Shown: positions 6,181-9,362 of the stretch, in pieces
Numbering within the stretch: position 1 is the stretch's first letter
Layout of the letters: each line of letters starts with the position of its first letter
NCBI GenBank assembly: GCA_050301795.1
Contig: JBNKZU010000023.1
Span: 1 to 9,362, forward strand
Source: JBNKZU01 sp050301795
Lineage (GTDB): Bacteria > Pseudomonadota > Gammaproteobacteria > Thiohalomonadales > Thiohalomonadaceae
Direction: 5' to 3'
DNA: 9,362 nucleotides
Translations under genes and position numbers: made by a program
Notes under the pieces: generated by a model
What the model saw: only the letters and a program-made list of their open reading frames with translations
Databases searched by the model: none
Told to the model about the DNA's origin: nothing

Positions 6181-6678
6181 ATGAAAAACCATGTTTCAAC
6201 AATCAGCGTTCCATCAAATAGTGATATCGCAAAACAATTAAATGGTGCTGATTTCTACGATGCCTATCAAATCTCTAATCCAGATCACGAAAGAAGTGCA
6301 CTTCAAATCTATCTGGATGTTGTCTCTAAAACACCTAAATGGGTAAACAGTCTCATGGCATTGAGAAACAGGGTTGTTTCACTATTCGGATTAAAAGATT
6401 TAGGCCATCTGGGGCAAATCAATCAAACAAAAGCAGCAAATGAGTACAAAGTAGGGGATAGAGTTGGGATTTTCTCTTTGTTATCAATCAATGAGCAAGA
6501 GATCATCCTCACCGATAACGACAACCATTTAGAAGCAAAAGTTTCAGTATTTAAAGATCAAGATAGTATCTCGGTAACGACAGTTGTCCATGTTCACAAT
6601 ACGTTAGGAAAACTCTATATGGCACTGGTCGTTCCAGTACATAAAAGAATTGTTCCGGCGATGCTTGCGAGGGTTTAA
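6181..6678 (+). CDS. DUF2867 family protein
   Basis: A stand-alone DUF2867 protein of 165 residues; the family has no established biochemical function, though such domains also occur fused to NAD(P)-binding epimerase-like proteins. The family pattern is clear: GADFYDAY at 22-29, ALQIYLDVVSKTPKWVNSLMALRNRVV at about 40-66, FGLKDLG at 69-75, a beta-rich second half with VGDRVGIFSLL at 91-101, and VHVHNTLGKLYM near 136-147. The ATG at 6181 is chosen because TGGAG (6170-6174) lies six bases upstream; an in-frame ATG at 6169 has no ribosome binding site. It is alone between the third TA module and the MITE, with no partner. A toxin or immunity role is not suggested by anything in it. Confidence 0.85.
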   Translation: MKNHVSTISVPSNSDIAKQLNGADFYDAYQISNPDHERSALQIYLDVVSKTPKWVNSLMALRNRVVSLFGLKDLGHLGQINQTKAANEYKVGDRVGIFSLLSINEQEIILTDNDNHLEAKVSVFKDQDSISVTTVVHVHNTLGKLYMALVVPVHKRIVPAMLARV

Positions 6679-7074
6679 ACTGACTTCGGGAACCTGATAA
6701 CCACCATGTGCATCTCAAACAATCCTCCCAATATTGACACCATCACATAAGCAGAGTTAAGTTAAACCTCATTGGAAGGTTGGTGCAAATACCAGCCAGG
6801 AATCAATAAATGCGAAGGATAGGGAAGAGGAAGAATGCAGTATTGGATAAAGGTTAATCATCAAACAAACCAATCAAATTCATGTTTATCTTAGGGAGCA
6901 TCTGATTAAGTGAGAAATACTCGTTATTGCGAACAATGTGAAGCAATCCATCTGAATAGATTCAATCACTTATGGATTGCCACGTTACTATTTTTCCTCG
7001 TAATGACCTCTTAATCAGACTCACCCTAGTTTGATACCAATGTTTTAATAATTCATATAATCAGGAATGATAAA
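6679..7074. other. Noncoding stretch with MITE
   Basis: No supported gene occurs in these 396 bases. The right third is the 131-bp MITE listed separately. The left part (6679-6890) has no recognisable feature except an AACCT/AGGTT inverted repeat with a 7-base loop near 6765. A 19-codon frame from ATG 6835 has a purine-rich ribosome-site-like sequence before it and its TAG lies at 6892-6894, inside the left target duplication of the MITE; it is too short to call a gene. Confidence 0.6.
6895..7025. mobile_element. 131-bp IS5-like MITE
   Basis: Terminal inverted repeats of 16 bp are present: GGAGCATCTGATTAAG at 6895-6910, and the complement of 7010-7025, reading GGTGAGTCTGATTAAG; 13 of 16 match. 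The flanks are TTAG (6891-6894) and CTAG (7026-7029), both fitting the YTAR 4-base target typical of the IS5 group, and the repeats resemble that group's ends. It has no transposase, so it would depend on one elsewhere. Inside is a second, imperfect palindrome: GCAATCCAT (6943-6951) pairs with ATGGATTGC (6972-6980), and outside it CGTTATTGCG- and CGTAATGA-type arms face each other. This resembles the widespread ATTGCGA...GCAATCC interspersed palindromes. The whole can fold as one long hairpin. The assignment to IS5 is pattern-based. Confidence 0.7.
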
Positions 7075-7302
7075 ATGAGCGATACAATTAATGAAAAAGC
7101 AGATTATCTTAGACAGATGATAGCTAACTGTAAAAAAGACATTAGCGAAGATAAGAAGCTAATAACAGAGTTAAATAACAAATGGCCACGAGATAGTAAG
7201 GGAATAGATGAGGCCAATGAACGAATAACTGAAAACAAAAAGGTTATTAAACGTGCAAATGAAAAATTAAAGGAATTGGGATTTAAACCCATCGAAATCT
7301 AA
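7075..7302 (+). CDS. Small charged coiled-coil protein, function unknown
   Basis: A 75-residue protein I do not recognise. It starts after AGGA (7063-7066) at a good eight-base spacing. It is rich in Lys, Glu, Asp and Asn, with no hydrophobic segment or Cys cluster. Two helical stretches are likely, about residues 3-35 (KADYLRQMIANCKKDISEDK and onward) and 44-68 (DEANERITENKKVIKRANEK), joined by a WPRDSKG turn, so a helical hairpin or dimeric coiled coil is likely. It precedes the winged-helix/nuclease gene by 55 bases on the same strand and could share its transcript. It may be an accessory or regulatory partner of that cassette, or an unrelated small gene; the sequence does not decide. Confidence 0.65.
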   Translation: MSDTINEKADYLRQMIANCKKDISEDKKLITELNNKWPRDSKGIDEANERITENKKVIKRANEKLKELGFKPIEI

Positions 7303-7357
7303 CAGATTTGGTAGTTACCTTTTATTCTTTTGAATGACAATGTCGACAGGGTGGAAA

Positions 7358-8275
7358 ATGGATTCTCAAACAAGGATATCGACCAGTAAACTGGCGCAAC
7401 GTTTAAACATACCAACGAAACACCTATTTGGTATGTTGTCTGATAATGGTTATATCTTCCGTGATAAAGATGTATGGGTATTAACTGCTTTAGGTGAACA
7501 CAAAGGCGGCAAATACCAGAACAGTAAAAAGTTCGGAAAGTATATTTCGTGGCCTGATGACATCTCTTTTAATGGTGCCACTCAAGAAGATAAACATAGC
7601 GCTACAACACTCGGTGAAGAGTTCAATATTGCATCACGACGGATTAACCAGATCCTCTCAGAACTAGGCTGGATAAAGAAACATCTCAAAGGCTGGCTGG
7701 TCACTCCACATGGGATCAGGGTAGGTGGTGAACAGCGAGAGAGTAATAAATCAGGTGTTCCGTATGTTCTTTGGCCTAAGGCAATTATTAGCAACAAATC
7801 GCTTGTAACAACCATTAAAGAACTGAAGGGTGAAAATTCTGGCGAAAACCCCACAGAGCAAACAGAAAGCAAACATTCTACTCCATCTACCGATACAAGC
7901 AGCCCAAAGACCAAAACAAACTTCCGTGAAAAAAACCTGCCTCAACTCAGAACCGCAGATGGGCATTACGTTCGCTCAAGAGCTGAAATGCTTATTGATA
8001 ACTGGTTATACACAGCAGAAATAGTCCATGCCTACGAAAGACGACTACCGATAGAGGAAGAGGTCTATTGTGATTTCTACCTGCCAAACGCAAAGGTTTA
8101 TATCGAGTTCTGGGGAATGGAAAGCGATCCTAAATACGTTAAGCGTAAAGAACAGAAGAAAAAGATCTATTCAGATTATGGGCTGAATTTAATTGAATTG
8201 AATGACGATGATATTAAGAACCTGGATGATGTTTTACCAAGGGTTCTTTTAAAACATGGGATAACTACGTATTAA
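7358..8275 (+). CDS. Tandem winged-helix + PD-(D/E)XK nuclease-like protein
   Basis: A 305-residue multidomain protein, probably DNA-binding and a nuclease of the PD-(D/E)XK superfamily. Two related winged-helix-like repeats make up the N-terminal half (about 5-72 and 80-144). Each has a small helix-turn-helix (KLAQRLNIPTKHLFGMLSDNG; TLGEEFNIASRRINQILSELGW), then a wing with L/VTxxG, GG and a Y-x-x-WP ending (YISWPDDI; YVLWPKAI). A Ser/Thr/Pro/Glu-rich linker runs about 158-192. The C-terminal domain (about 198-300) has VRSRAE with Glu210, YCDFYLP with Asp239 and VYIEFWG with Glu250, then a Lys/Arg-rich helix; the E-x-K lysine is Trp252 here, so the catalytic Lys must come from elsewhere or the enzyme is altered. 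The start at 7358 is preferred (AGGGTGG at 7348-7354); in-frame ATGs at 7334 and 7340 lack ribosome sites. No kinase motif is present. Confidence 0.75.
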   Translation: MDSQTRISTSKLAQRLNIPTKHLFGMLSDNGYIFRDKDVWVLTALGEHKGGKYQNSKKFGKYISWPDDISFNGATQEDKHSATTLGEEFNIASRRINQILSELGWIKKHLKGWLVTPHGIRVGGEQRESNKSGVPYVLWPKAIISNKSLVTTIKELKGENSGENPTEQTESKHSTPSTDTSSPKTKTNFREKNLPQLRTADGHYVRSRAEMLIDNWLYTAEIVHAYERRLPIEEEVYCDFYLPNAKVYIEFWGMESDPKYVKRKEQKKKIYSDYGLNLIELNDDDIKNLDDVLPRVLLKHGITTY

Positions 8276-8308
8276 AAACATGTGAATCAAATGTGGTATG
8301 TCTTCTTG

Positions 8309-8338
8309 TTGAACATAACCAAAATTACTAACTAATAA
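8309..8338 (+). promoter_or_regulatory. Possible promoter before OLD-family gene
   Basis: TTGAAC (8309-8314) resembles a -35 box, with an AT-rich TAATAA (8333-8338) 18 bases on. The -10 match is poor. If real, the ATPase gene has its own transcript start within the 83-base gap after the nuclease-like gene. Confidence 0.25.
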
Positions 8339-8358
8339 TTTTTATCCAAGGAATAAAG

Positions 8359-9362
8359 ATGGAAATTAAAAGTATCAAAATTAAGAATTTTCGCTTACTT
8401 AAAGATTTTTCCATTGATCTAGAAGAGACTCTCTCATTAGTAATTGGAAAAAATAACACAGGTAAGACATCAATACTTACTCTTCTTGATAAATTTCTTA
8501 ACTCTTCAGATAAGATGAGATTCTCGGCTGATGATTTAAATGTAGACCTAAAAAAACAATTAACAGAGATTATCAAAGGCACAAGTCAGATAGTAGATGA
8601 GGTTGATTACAAACCTTTAGGAATAGAGCTTACTCTTTATATCGAATACAACGAGGATGATGACTTATCACAAGTTAGCCCATTAATAATGAGCTTAGAT
8701 CCAGATGATAAGAATATTGTCTTGAACTTTAGATTTGATATTAATTACGACAGCTTAGTTGATATGAAAGCAAGATATCAACAAGTCAGTGATAAATACG
8801 ATGAGGATGCTTCATTATTTCTTAAAGATCATCTACATGATTACTTTGGTTCTATAAAAAAACGAAGCTTATATTTCGACGACCATACGATTTTCACTGA
8901 TATAGAGAAGGAAAATATAAATCTTAACGACGTACTGGTATTTGAATATATTAGTGCAAAACGAAGCGTGACTAATAAGGACAATGATAAAACCCTTTCA
9001 TCTCAAACCTCTCGCATTTACAGAAAAATATCAGAAACCGAAGAACAAGAAGAAATAGTAGATAAATTCAAGAAAAAACTTAGAGATACAGATTCTGAGC
9101 TTAACGGAATATATAAGGACATTTTTAGTTCTTTACTTGAAAAAGTGAACAAATTTGGTGGGGTAAAAAAAGACGACACAGATATCAGGGTGGCATCAAC
9201 TTTACAACACCGAGAATTGTTAGATGGTAATACTACTGTCCTTTATTCTCACGATACTCATGATTTACCTGAACATTATAATGGCTTGGGTTATATGAAC
9301 TTGATTAGCATGATATTTGATATTGAAATGCTAATGGCAAAATTGAGACGTTCTTCTGACGA
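8359..9362 (+). CDS. OLD-family ATPase, N-terminal part (runs off window)
   Basis: The frame is open from ATG 8359 to the window edge, giving 334 complete codons without a stop, so the gene is partial at its 3' end. AAGGA (8348-8352) lies six bases before the ATG. MEIKSIKIKNFRLLKDFSID at 1-20 is the standard start of SMC/RecF/OLD-type ABC ATPases, followed by a Walker A GKNNTGKTS at 30-38. Further on, VFEYISAKRSV at about 194-204 and NGLGYMNLI at 308-316, the OLD-family signature-like motif, support the overcoming-lysogenization-defect family (P2 Old, GajA of Gabija). Walker B and the C-terminal TOPRIM nuclease domain expected for the family would lie beyond the window. The gene is strongly AT-rich. 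It follows the nuclease-like gene by 83 bases. A phage-defence role is likely from family, not shown. Gabija cannot be claimed without seeing gajB next. Confidence 0.85.
   Translation, partial: MEIKSIKIKNFRLLKDFSIDLEETLSLVIGKNNTGKTSILTLLDKFLNSSDKMRFSADDLNVDLKKQLTEIIKGTSQIVDEVDYKPLGIELTLYIEYNEDDDLSQVSPLIMSLDPDDKNIVLNFRFDINYDSLVDMKARYQQVSDKYDEDASLFLKDHLHDYFGSIKKRSLYFDDHTIFTDIEKENINLNDVLVFEYISAKRSVTNKDNDKTLSSQTSRIYRKISETEEQEEIVDKFKKKLRDTDSELNGIYKDIFSSLLEKVNKFGGVKKDDTDIRVASTLQHRELLDGNTTVLYSHDTHDLPEHYNGLGYMNLISMIFDIEMLMAKLRRSSD

Noticed and set aside
4666..7074. CRISPR array or integron attC sites between the TA modules
   Set aside because: No regularly spaced direct repeats and no attC-like paired core sites were seen; the palindromes differ from one another.
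7075..7302. Small helical protein plus nuclease-like protein as another toxin-antitoxin pair
   Set aside because: The 55-base gap, the large multidomain second protein and the lack of any known antitoxin pattern do not fit a type II module; left as unknown.
8359..9362. Calling the partial ATPase gajA of a Gabija system
   Set aside because: The TOPRIM domain and the gajB helicase gene would lie outside the window, so only OLD-family membership is supported.

Overview
The window joins two different kinds of sequence. The left part, to about 4.0 kb, looks like stable chromosome: an LDH-type malate dehydrogenase on the minus strand, divergent from two overlapping genes for CNNM/CorC-type membrane proteins with CBS domains. 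The right part, about 4.06 kb to the end, looks like an accessory island. It holds three toxin-antitoxin modules in a row, a lone DUF2867 protein, a small miniature inverted-repeat element, and then a cassette with a small charged helical protein, a winged-helix/PD-(D/E)XK nuclease-like protein and the 5' part of an OLD-family ATPase gene that runs off the window. The right part is visibly richer in A+T: 17 of 60 bases are G/C in 8401-8460, against 32 of 60 in 3601-3660.

The organism is a bacterium with ordinary Shine-Dalgarno starts. Gene types (LDH-like MDH, tandem CorC-like genes, VapBC/RelE/ParE modules, DUF2867, the nuclease-like protein) would fit a proteobacterium, perhaps a gammaproteobacterium, but nothing here fixes the taxon.

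Layout: 1-85, 3' flank of mdh with a strong hairpin; 86-1024, mdh (-); 1025-1342, divergent intergenic region with a hairpin plus T-run and a 16-bp A/T palindrome; 1343-2749 and 2749-4011, corC-like pair (+); 4012-4135, weak terminator hairpin, then a good promoter and a candidate operator; 4136-4665, Phd-like antitoxin and YafQ/RelE-like toxin; 4856-5485, VapB/VapC with a promoter and overlapping palindromic operator; 5621-6099, small antitoxin and ParE/RelE-like toxin; 6181-6678, DUF2867 protein; 6679-7074, noncoding, containing a 131-bp IS5-like MITE; 7075-7302, small coiled-coil protein; 7358-8275, tandem winged-helix plus PD-(D/E)XK protein; 8359-9362, OLD-family ATPase (partial).

How the genes may work together: the three TA modules are each self-contained and autoregulated by design, and probably act to stabilise the island and/or respond to phage or stress. 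The most interesting part is the right end. An OLD-family ATPase (the family of P2 Old and Gabija GajA) follows a predicted DNA-binding nuclease-like protein and a small helical protein on the same strand. This could be a Gabija-type or other OLD-based defence locus, or an uncharacterised combination; the gene downstream of the window edge decides which.
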